Shown here piece after piece: positions 35,158 through 45,352 of a DNA stretch of 54,547 bases (its first letter is position 1; every line of letters begins with the position of its first letter). The DNA comes from Gloeocapsopsis crepidinum LEGE 06123 (GTDB taxonomy: Bacteria; Cyanobacteriota; Cyanobacteriia; Cyanobacteriales; Chroococcidiopsidaceae). A program made the position numbers and the translations under genes. The stretch is from NCBI RefSeq assembly GCF_015207655.1, contig NZ_JADEWN010000038.1, forward strand, positions 1 through 54,547, in the 5' to 3' direction. The notes under the pieces are model-generated. The model saw only the letters and a program-made list of their open reading frames with translations. It ran no database searches and was not told the origin of the DNA.

Positions 35158-38118
35158 CTAGCTTTCAAGACAAACAAGTGTTTGAGATTGCTCTAGCTCT
35201 ATTAAAAGTTGTTGCCAGTTTAGTCCTGCTAAGTTATCTCGGATGATATGAGCATCTCCAACACGTTCTACTGGACCAAGCCCCAAAACCCACATTTTGG
35301 CAGCTAATCCGGCGGCAACTCCTGAACTAGCATCTTCCACAACAAGACATTCGTGTGGCTGCAATCCTAACTGACCAGCAGCATACAGAAAGACATCAGG
35401 AGCTGGCTTATGATGTTCGACACTGTAACCGTCAGCGATCGCATTCAATCGCTCAGCAATTCCTAAGCGTTGACACACAAGGCGAGCGTTTTTACTCGAT
35501 GAACCAATCGCGACTTTAATGTCCGCAGCATGAAGTTCATCTAATAAAGCAAGTGCTCCTGGAAGTAAATCGGCTGGCGTAAGATTTTGAATTAATTGCT
35601 CATAGTAACTGTTTTTGCGAACCATCATCTCTTGAAGTTCTGCTTCACTCACAGCGCAATCACCTAACATATGTAACAGCGAATCGCGGCGTGACAATCC
35701 CCGCATTTGCTCGTTAGCTTGACGGTCAAAGGCAATTCCAATTTCGTCTGCGAGTTGTTTCCAGGCTAAGTAATGATACTCTGAGGTATCTGTTAAAACA
35801 CCATCTAAATCAAAAATGACGCCTCGCAGTGGAGTTATCGTACAGCGATCGCTCAGTGCCATATTTGGTTTTACTTGATTCAACCCCTCAGAAGATATTC
35901 CTGATACTTCCGGTTTTTGTGTTGTCATAATTACGGCATCGGGTGAGATGTCAAACTTGTACCACCGTTGACGCCATTGCAGCTTAAACTGCAAACGGGT
36001 CCAGTTTGATGGTAAATGAGATTGATCGACAATTGGTCCTGCTTCAGTCAAACGGACACCAGCAAAACCAAAGACAACAGCTTGCCATATTCCACCAGCT
36101 GATGCTGCATGAACGCCTTCACCTGCATTACCACGAACATCTTTGATATCTACTAGTGCTGCCCGCATAAAATGTTCGTAAGCTGTCATAGGTTCATCTA
36201 ATTCACAAGCCAAGATTGCATGAATCGCAGGTCCTAAAGAAGATCCATAGGTGTGATCGGTACGGGGAGTATAATAATCCCAATTTGCTTGTAACAACTG
36301 AGGCCGCTGTTGGGCGGTCATTTCAGTTTTCAACGGAGTATCTCGCAACAAGTACAGCAGCATTAAAATATCTGGCTGCTTCAAAATCTGCTTTTCATTT
36401 GTCCCTTCAACGCCGAGAATGGCTTGCATCGACTGCGTACGCCATTGATAATCTGTCCAGTCAATGTCTTCTAAATCAAAGAAGCCCTCAAATTGCTCAA
36501 TAACTTTTGTCTCTGTTGGTTGAACTACTAGCATATGGCGGATAATATGCGACCAACGCTTTGTCCGCTCTGGTCTAATATCTAACTTCTGCGCTAATTC
36601 TGCTGCTCGTTCTGGATAATGTTGATGCAACCAATTATATACAGCTAAAGCACTTTCCAAGTGCCACTGCGCCATGCGGTTAGTAAAAGTATTGTTATCA
36701 ACGCGCTCGTGGTTTTCATCTGGACCGATGACATCGCGAATTTCATAGCATTGGCGATCGCCGTTCCATTCAACGCGGCTACCCCAAAAAACTGCAGTGT
36801 CGAGGACAATTTCTGCACCCTCGCGTTGCATCCAATCATCATCGTGCGTTGCTTGCCAATAGTGCCAAACCGCGTAAGCAATATCTGTATTAATATGAAC
36901 TTCAATATCACCACACCAAATGCGTACAGGTTCTCCATCAGGACCAAATACCCAACGCGGAGTCACTTCATCACCTGTATTTGCACTTTCCCACGCATAC
37001 ATTGCACCTTCATATCCTGCTGCTTGGGCTTTGCGTCTGGCACCTTCCAAGGTGTGGTAGCGATAAGACAGCAAGTTACGGGCAATTTGTGGTTGTGTAA
37101 ACGTAAAGAAGGGAACAATAAAAACCTCGGTATCCCAAAATACGTGACCGCGATAAGCAAAACCCGATAATGTTTTTGCCGGAATGCTGACGCGGTTGTT
37201 ATGTCGTGGTGCGGCGGCGAGGATTTGAAACAGATTGTAACGAATAGCAATTTGGGCTGTGGAGTCGCCTACGATTGCAATGTCGCAGTCTTGCCATAGA
37301 TCGTCCCATACTGCACCGTGAGCTGCAAGTAAAGTTGTATAGCTTGGTAAACTCGCCAGTCTTTCTTGGGCTGCTGACACAGGTTGGTTTGCTTCAAGTG
37401 AAGTAAAAACAGTCACAATTTTTTCTAGGGTGACAGTCTTGCCTGGCTGTGCCTGAAATACTGTTGTTAACGTTGGACTACCAGCCTCTCCTATAAATTT
37501 AACGGGTGTTGCTTCCGAACACGCTAGTTGAAACGCCATTCCTAGCTCAATTTTTGAATGGTTACAGCGCTGATGTAACCAGGCGTTATTATTGCTACCA
37601 CCTTGTTCAAGCCAACTCCAATGTTTAACGCCGTGATTATCTACGTTACCATTGATGCTAGCTTCGACCGCGATCGCTCCCGTAAAGTCTACGGGCGTTA
37701 TCTGGCAGTGCAGCACCAAAACATGGTCGTCTGCCATACTAATCATGCGTTCAAAGTGGAACTTTACGGTATGCCCACCAGGACTACGCCACAACACGTC
37801 ACGGCTCACGATACCCCAGCGGAGGTCTAACTGGCGCTGATAATCTAAGATCTCGCCTTGACTGAGACAAAAGCGATCGCTCCCTATGTATACTGTTAAC
37901 GGCAACCAATCTGGACAGTTAACTAGTTCCGTATGCATAACCGGAACATCATCGTACACGCCATTAATTAGGGTCGCTGCGCTGGTATTTGGGTAGCCCT
38001 CTTCAAAGCTGCCACGCGTGCCCAGATAACCGTTACCTAAGGTAAACAAAGTTTCCTTGTGGTGCAGTTCTGCTGGGTCAAATTGAGTTTCAAAAATATT
38101 CCAACCGCTGTAGTCCAT
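35158..38118 (-). CDS. GH65 glycoside phosphorylase fused to beta-phosphoglucomutase
   Basis: A 986-residue fusion. Residues 1-740 are a GH65 phosphorylase (kojibiose/trehalose/maltose type): N-terminal beta-sandwich with LFTLGNGYLGTRGSFEEG, the catalytic acid in VIGPDENHERVDNN, and the phosphate site GEGVHAASAGGIW. Residues about 760-970 are a HAD beta-phosphoglucomutase with GVIFDLDGVLTDTSEYHYLAW, the SSSKN motif and CLVVEDASSG. The fused enzyme would release beta-glucose-1-phosphate from a disaccharide and convert it to glucose-6-phosphate. Which disaccharide is not readable. It is the last of three sugar genes on this strand, suggesting mobilisation of a storage or compatible sugar. Confidence 0.93.
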   Translation of the reverse strand: MDYSGWNIFETQFDPAELHHKETLFTLGNGYLGTRGSFEEGYPNTSAATLINGVYDDVPVMHTELVNCPDWLPLTVYIGSDRFCLSQGEILDYQRQLDLRWGIVSRDVLWRSPGGHTVKFHFERMISMADDHVLVLHCQITPVDFTGAIAVEASINGNVDNHGVKHWSWLEQGGSNNNAWLHQRCNHSKIELGMAFQLACSEATPVKFIGEAGSPTLTTVFQAQPGKTVTLEKIVTVFTSLEANQPVSAAQERLASLPSYTTLLAAHGAVWDDLWQDCDIAIVGDSTAQIAIRYNLFQILAAAPRHNNRVSIPAKTLSGFAYRGHVFWDTEVFIVPFFTFTQPQIARNLLSYRYHTLEGARRKAQAAGYEGAMYAWESANTGDEVTPRWVFGPDGEPVRIWCGDIEVHINTDIAYAVWHYWQATHDDDWMQREGAEIVLDTAVFWGSRVEWNGDRQCYEIRDVIGPDENHERVDNNTFTNRMAQWHLESALAVYNWLHQHYPERAAELAQKLDIRPERTKRWSHIIRHMLVVQPTETKVIEQFEGFFDLEDIDWTDYQWRTQSMQAILGVEGTNEKQILKQPDILMLLYLLRDTPLKTEMTAQQRPQLLQANWDYYTPRTDHTYGSSLGPAIHAILACELDEPMTAYEHFMRAALVDIKDVRGNAGEGVHAASAGGIWQAVVFGFAGVRLTEAGPIVDQSHLPSNWTRLQFKLQWRQRWYKFDISPDAVIMTTQKPEVSGISSEGLNQVKPNMALSDRCTITPLRGVIFDLDGVLTDTSEYHYLAWKQLADEIGIAFDRQANEQMRGLSRRDSLLHMLGDCAVSEAELQEMMVRKNSYYEQLIQNLTPADLLPGALALLDELHAADIKVAIGSSSKNARLVCQRLGIAERLNAIADGYSVEHHKPAPDVFLYAAGQLGLQPHECLVVEDASSGVAAGLAAKMWVLGLGPVERVGDAHIIRDNLAGLNWQQLLIELEQSQTLVCLES

Positions 38119-38375
38119 GACTAGATCGTCTCGCTGTGGGTATCGTACAATACAAAAATCTCTTTCTATAGCATTCCCCTTTAGATAGATATCCGCAGGG
38201 AATTTACGAAAACCGAAGTAAAACTATACAAAACGCAATAAAGTGTTGTTAAAATTTGCAAGTGATAGTGGCTAGTTGTGAGTGGCTATTGGCTACTGCA
38301 CACCAGTGTTACTTAAATTTGCCAATGCTAGTGAAAGATCGAACTATTCACTAATCACTAGAGTCACTCCTACAC

Positions 38376-40691
38376 TTAAGCTTCAATAACAACTCTAAGG
38401 TTTCCGCGTTTTCTAGCAACGCGACACGCAGTAGTATTGCCCGAACGCTCAAACTCCAAGTCTAGTAAAGTAGGTCCAACGCGTAAGTTGTGTACCGACA
38501 GAGTGTTGATTGATTCTGGTAAAGCAGGATCAATGATTCGCAAACAGTTGTTTTTAGCATCAGGAACTAAGTTCACCATCATTTGTAAAAGTTGGAAAAT
38601 GCTTCCTGTTGCCCAGGCTTGTGGCGAACAAGCTACTGGATACTGTACTGGGTCATTATCGTTTGTGCGTTCATAGCCGCAAAACAGCTCAGGTGGGCGC
38701 TGATAAGGCTGGCGTTGAGTCATTTCTAGAATACTTTGAGAAAGCTCAAGAGCTTGATCGATTAATCCTAGCGATCGCACGCCCATAGCAATCATCGCAT
38801 TGTCATGCGGCCAAACTGAGCCAATATGATATCCCATTGGATTATATGCTGGGGACAAACTACTTAGGGTCCGAATACCCCAACCGTTGAACATATCAGG
38901 TCCTCGCAACCGTTCAGCTACGCTGTAGGCTTTGTCTGGTGTGAGAATGCCCAGGTGTAGACAATGACCAGGATTAGAAGTGATGCTATCAACTTGCTTG
39001 CCTTCACCATCTAAAGCTAAAGCACAGTAATCTTGGTCTTTCATCCAAAAGTCACGATTAAATCGCTCCTTAAGAAGGTTGGCATCTTCTTGCCAGCGTT
39101 CTGCTAGGTCGATCCGCTTTTTCATGCGCGCTATTTCTGCTAACCGCACTTTTGCTGCATAGACGTACGCTTGAACTTCACATAAGGTAATAGAACCATT
39201 TGCTAAGTGCCCGTGACGGTCTACAATACAGTCACCTGAGTCCTTCCACCCTTGGTTAACTAAGCCACGACGGGAAGTCCGAAAATAGCTAAGATAGCCG
39301 GTCTGTTCGCAATTGCGGTCAATCCATTCCATTGCCGCTAGTGCGTTCGACCACAGTTGCTCTAGGGTTTCGTTATCGTGTGTCCAGGCGTAATACTCTG
39401 CGTAGAGCATCAACCACAAAGGAGTTGCATCTACTGTGCCGTAGTAGGGTGTATGGGGAATTTCTTGGCAACGTGCCATTTCACCCATACGTAACTCGTG
39501 CAGAATTTTACCTGGTTGTTCTTCGCGCCACTCATCTTCTATTTTACCTTGATAAGCAGCAAGAATGGTGAGTGTTTCCCGTGCGATCGCAGGGTTCAAC
39601 ATTAGCGTTTGAGACGCTGTAATCAGTGAATCGCGTCCAAATAGTGCGGAAAACCAGGGAACACCGGCAGAGACAACTTTGCAGCTACCAAATCTTTTAC
39701 CGATCGATTGTCGCAAGAGATATAAATCTTGCTCAGCGCGTTCAATTGTTCGGTTAAAAATGACTTTATCCGAGCGAATTTGCGTAATATGGTGTCGCCA
39801 ACTTTGCTCTTCTAATAACTCAGCAGCTTTCGCCTGTACTAATGTCATAGGAGCACTGACAGTTGACGCTTGCTGACTGTTGGTCAGCATTTGAAGCCGA
39901 TAGCCCAACTTTTGTGTTTGATGAGAAGCTAGTTCTATTTGCCAAATTGCTGTGTAGCCTTTGAAGGATTTCGGCTGTAGGTATTGAAACTGAATTCGCG
40001 ATTCCATCAACGTTCCATCCAAGCCTTGGTAAGCTAGCGTTAGGGCGTCTTGATAGCACAGTAGGTAAGCTCCATCACGAGATGATGCATCTTCTGGAGG
40101 TTTGGTTGATGGTTCAGCAAGACGTAAGAGCCTACCGCGTTTTTCCCGCTGAAAACCTCGAATTTCAAATAAATCAATAAAATCGGCATCAAAGCTCAGA
40201 CTTAGCTCAAAACTAGCTGAGCTGGTACTATAATTCGTAATTTCAATTTCTTCAAACAGCGCTCCTCCTAGGGCAATTTCTCTGCGAATTCCCAGTGCAT
40301 CAGATTTTAAACGGTTCTCAATTGTTGGATTCGTACATAAAATCGATAGAGAAAAACCCTTATCAGCAGTACTGCTGAGTAGTACCGGCGATCGCCCTTC
40401 AATTTGCAACTCTAGCCGACTGAGAAACCGAGTATCATTGCAAAAAAGCCCCATGCTTGCTTTTTGTTCGTCTGTTGCCCCCATGCAACCAGAAACATTT
40501 CCTAGCGTATCAGTGACTAGAAATAAATCGTCATCTTTGACTGTAAGCGTTGGTTGCGGTCGCTCACTTAGGACACAAGGCCACTCGGGAATCGGTAACT
40601 GTTGTGCAGGAACAAAAATTCTCCCGTCTAGTTCGAGTTTGTCTGTTGTCATCAGCGTATCTGGTGTCATGCCAAATATTTCCGATTCCAC
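38376..40691 (-). CDS. Amylo-alpha-1,6-glucosidase / glycogen-debranching-like enzyme
   Basis: A 771-residue protein. The N-terminal domain (about 45-290) is the bacterial GDE N-terminal beta domain (DLFLVTDTLGNVSG … GLFCNDTRFLSRLEL). The C-terminal (alpha/alpha)6 barrel carries GVPWFSALFGRDSLITASQTL, MGEMARCQEIPHTPYYGTVDATPLW, DSGDC and the GYHIGSVWPHDNAMIAMG segment with catalytic-type acids. Activity on alpha-1,6 branches or related glucosides is expected. It may start at 40691, 40670 or 40652; the three ATGs are in frame and none has a decisive ribosome site. It lies upstream of the GH65 fusion and downstream of a GT4 enzyme. Confidence 0.9.
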   Translation of the reverse strand: MESEIFGMTPDTLMTTDKLELDGRIFVPAQQLPIPEWPCVLSERPQPTLTVKDDDLFLVTDTLGNVSGCMGATDEQKASMGLFCNDTRFLSRLELQIEGRSPVLLSSTADKGFSLSILCTNPTIENRLKSDALGIRREIALGGALFEEIEITNYSTSSASFELSLSFDADFIDLFEIRGFQREKRGRLLRLAEPSTKPPEDASSRDGAYLLCYQDALTLAYQGLDGTLMESRIQFQYLQPKSFKGYTAIWQIELASHQTQKLGYRLQMLTNSQQASTVSAPMTLVQAKAAELLEEQSWRHHITQIRSDKVIFNRTIERAEQDLYLLRQSIGKRFGSCKVVSAGVPWFSALFGRDSLITASQTLMLNPAIARETLTILAAYQGKIEDEWREEQPGKILHELRMGEMARCQEIPHTPYYGTVDATPLWLMLYAEYYAWTHDNETLEQLWSNALAAMEWIDRNCEQTGYLSYFRTSRRGLVNQGWKDSGDCIVDRHGHLANGSITLCEVQAYVYAAKVRLAEIARMKKRIDLAERWQEDANLLKERFNRDFWMKDQDYCALALDGEGKQVDSITSNPGHCLHLGILTPDKAYSVAERLRGPDMFNGWGIRTLSSLSPAYNPMGYHIGSVWPHDNAMIAMGVRSLGLIDQALELSQSILEMTQRQPYQRPPELFCGYERTNDNDPVQYPVACSPQAWATGSIFQLLQMMVNLVPDAKNNCLRIIDPALPESINTLSVHNLRVGPTLLDLEFERSGNTTACRVARKRGNLRVVIEA

Positions 40692-41083
40692 AATGATTTA
40701 CATTTCTCGGGCTGTTAACTGCTTCTACAGTGTTTAACCTATCAAACAACTGCTCAATAGCAATCCTTACATAACTTCATTACACGACCGAAGTAAGTTG
40801 TACAACTTACACTCAAGATGAAAAATTGACAAGATTCTTCATGATATCTACTTTCAGCTTTAACTAGTTAGCAACTGACATTATTGAAAATAGGCGATTG
40901 TTAGCCTTTCACTTTACTTCATTTCTGAAATTTGACTGATTATTTATAAACTATTGTAAATATATTTAATAATAATAGCTAAATTATAGTTGGGTTCTAC
41001 TAGCAAGGAGTCAAAAGCCAGAGGCGATCAACAGTGACTTTTGACTTTTTGACGTTTACATTTTGGCTGACACTACTTAGTTG
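40692..41083. other. A/T-rich intergenic region with an inverted repeat
   Basis: No gene is visible. A 9-bp inverted repeat AGTCAAAAG (41009-41017) / CTTTTGACT (41038-41046) is followed by TTTT on the plus strand. No plus-strand gene ends here, so it is probably a member of the genome's GTCAAAAG low-complexity repeats rather than a working terminator. The debranching-enzyme promoter should lie towards 40750. Confidence 0.5.
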
Positions 41084-42109
41084 TCAAGACATTACCATTT
41101 GAAACGCTTTTTCGTATTCATCTGTCATCGATTGAACACTAAAATGGTTCACAACGTAATCTCGGCAAGTCTGTCGGTCAAGCTTAATTGCTTCGGGAAT
41201 TGCCTCAATCATCTTCTCAAGTGAGCGGCAGACAAAACCAGTTTTGCCGTGAGCAATAACTTCTGGTACCGAGCCAAGTGCCATACCAATGACTGGCGTA
41301 CCTGTTGCCATAGATTCAATCATCACCAACCCAAAAGGTTCGCGCCAGGTGATGGGAAAGAGTGTTACTGTAGCTCCACTAAGTAACTGGACTTTCTGTT
41401 CGTGAGAAACCTCGCCTAAATACTGAATTTGCTCACCATCGATTTCTGATTCGATCTGTTCGCGATAAAAGTCGCGGTCAACAGCATCAATCTTACCAGC
41501 CATTTTCAGTGGTAAGCCAGCTGCCCGCGCGATTTGAATAGCTTGTAGCGGTCCTTTTTCAGGGGAAAGCCTGCCGACAAAAGCAAGATATGCAGGTTGT
41601 GCTGGTTCAGATTGAAGCGGATAGACAGACGTATCAATACCGTTGTAAACCGTATGAATGTAGTTTAACCCCAACCGAGGTTCTCTTTGTGCCTCACTGA
41701 TACTGATATATGGTTGCCAAGCAAAACGGCGAAACATTTTTTCGTTATCAGGAGTGAAGATCCCATGCATCGTGTGTACTGTCGGCGTTTTGCTAAAACT
41801 TGTGTATGGCAGTGCTGCACAACCAACATGCGAATGAATGATATCAAAATGATGGGCTGAGCTATAGACTTCAGTCAGCATCAATTGCTCATAGATACCA
41901 GGTTCTTTAATGCCAGGATCGAGCCGTAAAGCTTGTTCGTGTACTGACACTAAATTTGCTGTTGTAATCGAGTCACCAGAGGCAAACAAAGTTACTTCAT
42001 GACCGCGGCGGACTAATTCATCTGTCAGCAAACTGACAATGAGTTCAATGCCGCCATAGCGAAAAGGCGGAACACGCTCCCATAAAGGAGCAACTTGGGC
42101 AATTTTCAT
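41084..42109 (-). CDS. Glycosyltransferase family 4
   Basis: A 341-residue GT-B enzyme. The N-terminal acceptor domain has MKIAQVAPLWERVPPFRYGGIE (glycine loop) and VPLTDELVRRGHEVTLFASG-like features, and FDIIHSHVG. The C-terminal donor domain has FVGRLSPEKGPLQAI, LGEVSHEQKVQLLSGA and the EX7E-type segment REPFGLVMIESMATGTPVIG. It transfers a sugar from an activated nucleotide donor; acceptor unknown. It lies 390 bases upstream of the debranching-like gene, forming a loose three-gene sugar block with the GH65 fusion. Confidence 0.93.
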   Translation of the reverse strand: MKIAQVAPLWERVPPFRYGGIELIVSLLTDELVRRGHEVTLFASGDSITTANLVSVHEQALRLDPGIKEPGIYEQLMLTEVYSSAHHFDIIHSHVGCAALPYTSFSKTPTVHTMHGIFTPDNEKMFRRFAWQPYISISEAQREPRLGLNYIHTVYNGIDTSVYPLQSEPAQPAYLAFVGRLSPEKGPLQAIQIARAAGLPLKMAGKIDAVDRDFYREQIESEIDGEQIQYLGEVSHEQKVQLLSGATVTLFPITWREPFGLVMIESMATGTPVIGMALGSVPEVIAHGKTGFVCRSLEKMIEAIPEAIKLDRQTCRDYVVNHFSVQSMTDEYEKAFQMVMS

Positions 42110-42539
42110 TACAAGGTATGCACCAATAACAGGATCATCAACCGGACTGGCGTTAAGTATAATGCCAGTATAATTTGCTTATACTTAACAAAGCATTACC
42201 GTCTCTATGCAGATATACCATTAGATGGATGTAGTAAGTATAAGTTTTTCAATAACAATCTAAATTTTCAGCATTGTAGCTTGAGTTGCCCTACTTTGAG
42301 CAGGAGGATATTTGTCATCACAGATGATGTAAAGAAACTGCAACAAAAGCGATCGCTCTTGGGTAATCGCTAATTTCTTCAAGTAAATCGCAATGATTAG
42401 CAACGCGATTGCACCAAGATCGGTAGGATAATTTGAGAGGAATGTTATTTCATCTGAAAATGGTAACGCTTCCGCTACAAAAACTTACAGTAGTGGAAAT
42501 TAATTCGTTTCCAGATAGCTATGATGGCGAAAGAGAGCG
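42110..42539. other. Divergent intergenic region, nothing identifiable
   Basis: About 430 bases between the GT4 start and the histidine-kinase start. One in-frame stretch (42095-42373 plus) overlaps the GT4 start and has no domain; not called. Promoters for both genes must be here but are not recognisable. Confidence 0.45.
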
Positions 42540-44606
42540 GTGGGAGATTCAGGCGCAGTGAGAGAAAAAGACCGCATGAGCATCAAAACTTCAGTGCTGA
42601 GTGAGCTGCTGCAAGCCGTACCTCAATTGCGCGCCCAAATTTATTTCAAATCTTCTTTAACGGCTCTGTCTCACGCTATGGAAGATCAAGTGTTGGCGGC
42701 GACTGTTGAGAATCCGTTACTAATTGCTAGCTTCCAAAGAGAAAGTTTTTATCGTCAAGAAGCAAATCGTTACCGGCGACTCGCCCGCCAAAGTAATCAA
42801 GTTTATGTTCTAGCAGCAGCAGAAACTGATTTTAGCAATGCTTCAGAAGACTATGAAACAATAGCTTTTGATCCACAGCAAGATGCCCTACGGCACGAAT
42901 GGCATTTAGTTGTCATCGCGCGGCATTACACAACTTGTTTAGTGTGCCGCGAACGACAAAACCCAGCTCTGGAACTCTATTCAGCCGAGCTGCCAGTAAG
43001 TTTTGATATGGACCCAGCACGCCAATTTGAGGGAATTTGGACTTCAGATCGAGAAGTTAGTCACATTGCTGCGGACATATTACTACAACGGATTTTGGTA
43101 TATAGACCTGAATTACAGACTAAAGTTAGTCAAGCACAGCGCTACTTTGGTCTTTTTCGCTTTTCTAGAAGTGCGGCTTCTTCAGCTAAATCAACACGCC
43201 AAGCGATCGCCAAGCAACACAGTTCGTCTGAGCAGGTTGACTCTGATCCTTTTGTCCAGCGATTGGTAACATATCTTCAAGCTAGTCAATACAAACTGCT
43301 CAAAGCCTACGGTTCAATTGCTTTGCAAGAGCGTAAAGAACGATTGGTAAACTCAATCACTGCAGCAATCCGTCGTGGTAGTGATACCGGTCAACCGCTA
43401 CACCCTCAAGAAATTTTAAAGGTTGCAGTACAGCAGTTAGGACAAGCAGTTTATGCAAGCCGATGTATTATTTATCGGGCACAATCAACAGATGCTACAG
43501 CGACAATTAGTCATGAGTTTGTCAGCTCCTTAGTGTCTTTGCTCAGTGAACAAACGGTACCTTTACAGCACAACCCTTTGTTTCAAACAGTCGTACAGCA
43601 GCAAGAGCGAGTTTATGTTGCTGACGCACAAACAAACGAACAAATTAGTAAATCTCAAGTTTTGGCAGCGTTTGTTGAGCAAGCGGCTATTCGTTCTTGG
43701 CTAATAGTACCAATACTGTATCAAGGTAAATTGTTGGGAATTATCGAGTTACATCACTGTGGCGCGACAACTTACCAATGGCAAAAAGATGACGTCGCAT
43801 TGGTAGAAGCGATCGCAACTCAAGTTGGTGCTACCCTGATTCAAGCTGAAGCTTACACTAACTTAGAAGACTTAAATCAGCAGCTAGAAGCTTTAGACCG
43901 CACCCGCAGCAATTTAATTGCGATTACTGGTCATGAGTTACGCACACCGCTATCTACTATTCAAGTTTGTTTAGAGAGTCTGGCAAGCGAACCTGATATG
44001 CCGCTCGAACTACAACAAGTTATGCTAAATACTGCCTTAGCAGACTCAGAGCGGATGCGGAAATTGATTCAAGATTTCCTGACATTGTCAAATTTAGAAA
44101 GCGGACGGATTCAGTGGCACTTAGAGTCTTTACCCTTAGAAGAGTGCATTAGCCTGGCAATTAGCCGTATTCGTACGCGGACAATCGCTAAAGATTTGCC
44201 AGAAATTGTTATTCAAGTGCCCGAAACATTACCACTAGTGCGAGTTGATGGCGATTGGCTTGTGGAAGTTATTTCTAAACTACTCGACAATGCTTGTAAA
44301 TTTACTCCACCAAATGGTCAAATTACGATCGCTGCCCATTGCTACGACAGCCAAATGCTTGAGGTTACTGTAGCTGATACAGGGCGTGGAATCGAACCTA
44401 AGCGTTTAGAAGTTGTTTTTGACCGCTTCTATCAAGAAGAAGGTGCACTACGTCGTACAGCGGGTGGTACGGGTCTAGGATTAGCAATTTGTCGTCAAAT
44501 TGTGAATAATTGGGGCGGTCAAATTTGGGCGAAATCTGCAGGCAAAAATCAAGGTAGTCAATTTCACTTTACAGTTCCCATTAGTGAAAATCGCCAAGAG
44601 CAGTAA
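42540..44606 (+). CDS. DICT-GAF sensor histidine kinase
   Basis: A 688-residue kinase. Residues about 17-190 form a DICT sensory domain (SVLSELLQAVPQLRAQIYFKSSLTALSHAMED). A GAF domain follows at about 270-440 (ending EAIATQVGATLIQAEAY). HisKA has the phospho-acceptor H465 in TGHELRTPLS. The HATPase has LLDNACKFT, DTGRGIEP and GGTGLGLAICRQI. No transmembrane segment, so the signal is cytoplasmic, perhaps light or a small ligand. No response regulator is adjacent, so it is an orphan. The GTG at 42540 is one start; the ATG at 42576 is equally possible. Confidence 0.93.
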   Translation: MGDSGAVREKDRMSIKTSVLSELLQAVPQLRAQIYFKSSLTALSHAMEDQVLAATVENPLLIASFQRESFYRQEANRYRRLARQSNQVYVLAAAETDFSNASEDYETIAFDPQQDALRHEWHLVVIARHYTTCLVCRERQNPALELYSAELPVSFDMDPARQFEGIWTSDREVSHIAADILLQRILVYRPELQTKVSQAQRYFGLFRFSRSAASSAKSTRQAIAKQHSSSEQVDSDPFVQRLVTYLQASQYKLLKAYGSIALQERKERLVNSITAAIRRGSDTGQPLHPQEILKVAVQQLGQAVYASRCIIYRAQSTDATATISHEFVSSLVSLLSEQTVPLQHNPLFQTVVQQQERVYVADAQTNEQISKSQVLAAFVEQAAIRSWLIVPILYQGKLLGIIELHHCGATTYQWQKDDVALVEAIATQVGATLIQAEAYTNLEDLNQQLEALDRTRSNLIAITGHELRTPLSTIQVCLESLASEPDMPLELQQVMLNTALADSERMRKLIQDFLTLSNLESGRIQWHLESLPLEECISLAISRIRTRTIAKDLPEIVIQVPETLPLVRVDGDWLVEVISKLLDNACKFTPPNGQITIAAHCYDSQMLEVTVADTGRGIEPKRLEVVFDRFYQEEGALRRTAGGTGLGLAICRQIVNNWGGQIWAKSAGKNQGSQFHFTVPISENRQEQ

Positions 44607-44610
44607 GTTA

Positions 44611-44640
44611 GGGGCGAGGGGTAAGGAGTGAGGGGTGAGT
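44611..44640. repeat. Heptamer GTGAGGG-type run
   Basis: A run of GGGGCGA/GGGGTAA/GGAGTGA/GGGGTGA units directly after the histidine-kinase stop. It belongs to the same short-tandem family as 1878-1900. Confidence 0.5.
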
Positions 44641-44652
44641 GATTAGTTTTGA

Positions 44653-44700
44653 AGTTTTGGAAAGCGAAGAAAGGTGCCGGAGGCAATTATTTTGAGTTTT
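44653..44700 (+). repeat. Inverted partner of the repeat at 5918-5965
   Basis: These 48 bases equal the reverse complement of 5918-5965 except for one base. The following stretch (44701-44742: TTATAACTCAACACTTCACGACTCATAACTC) also matches the neighbouring repeat units there. It lies in the leader region of psaD. Confidence 0.85.
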
Positions 44701-44829
44701 CTTAACTTATAACTCAACACTTCACGACTCATAACTCTCCAAGCTCAACTGTAACAGTTCCTAACATAGTAGTGAGATAGGGGCAATCGCGGTGCTACGA
44801 TGCCCTAAAAACCTCAAGGAAGTTAACTT

Positions 44830-45336
44830 ATGGCAGAAGAACTTTCGGGTCAAACACCAATTTTCGGTGGTAGCACCGGCGGCTTATTAACAAAAGCATA
44901 TCGAGAAGAAAAGTATGTTATTACGTGGACTAGCCCTAAAGAGCAAGTATTTGAAATGCCGACAGGTGGTAGTGCCATCATGCGGCAAGGTCCGAACAAG
45001 CTAGAACTGCCACGTAAAGAGTATTGTATTGCTTTAGGAGGTCAGCAGTTACGAGCAAAATTCAGGATTACAGATTATAAAATTTACCGCGTTTATCCTA
45101 ACGGTGAGGTTCAATATCTCCACCCAAGCGATGGTGTCTTTCCAGAAAAAGTTAATGAAGGACGTCAAAAAGTGGGCTACATTGACCGTAACATTGGCAA
45201 AAATCCCGATCCAGCTAAGCTAAAATTTAGCGATACCAAGACCTACGAGGCTACAACACCAAGATCTAGCGAAGCTGGCAAAGGTACTCAAGATACAAAA
45301 TCTGGCTCACTGCCTCGACAAGGTATTGAGATGTAA
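44830..45336 (+). CDS. psaD: Photosystem I subunit II (PsaD) with an extended C-terminus
   Basis: A 168-residue extrinsic stromal subunit of photosystem I that docks ferredoxin and holds PsaC. The sequence [44 protein letters not shown][12 protein letters not shown] and [12 protein letters not shown] is diagnostic. Cyanobacterial PsaD is usually about 140 residues. Here the conserved part ends near KTYEA (about 141) and a Ser/Thr/Gly-rich tail of about 27 residues follows. AAGGA upstream supports the start. Single gene with its own long leader. Confidence 0.97.
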   Translation: MAEELSGQTPIFGGSTGGLLTKAYREEKYVITWTSPKEQVFEMPTGGSAIMRQGPNKLELPRKEYCIALGGQQLRAKFRITDYKIYRVYPNGEVQYLHPSDGVFPEKVNEGRQKVGYIDRNIGKNPDPAKLKFSDTKTYEATTPRSSEAGKGTQDTKSGSLPRQGIEM

Positions 45337-45352
45337 GGTGTCCTTGTCCAAT

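Noticed and set aside
41009-41050. Stem followed by TTTT as a terminator
   Set aside because: No plus-strand gene ends upstream, and on the minus strand, where the GT4 gene ends, there is no U-run.
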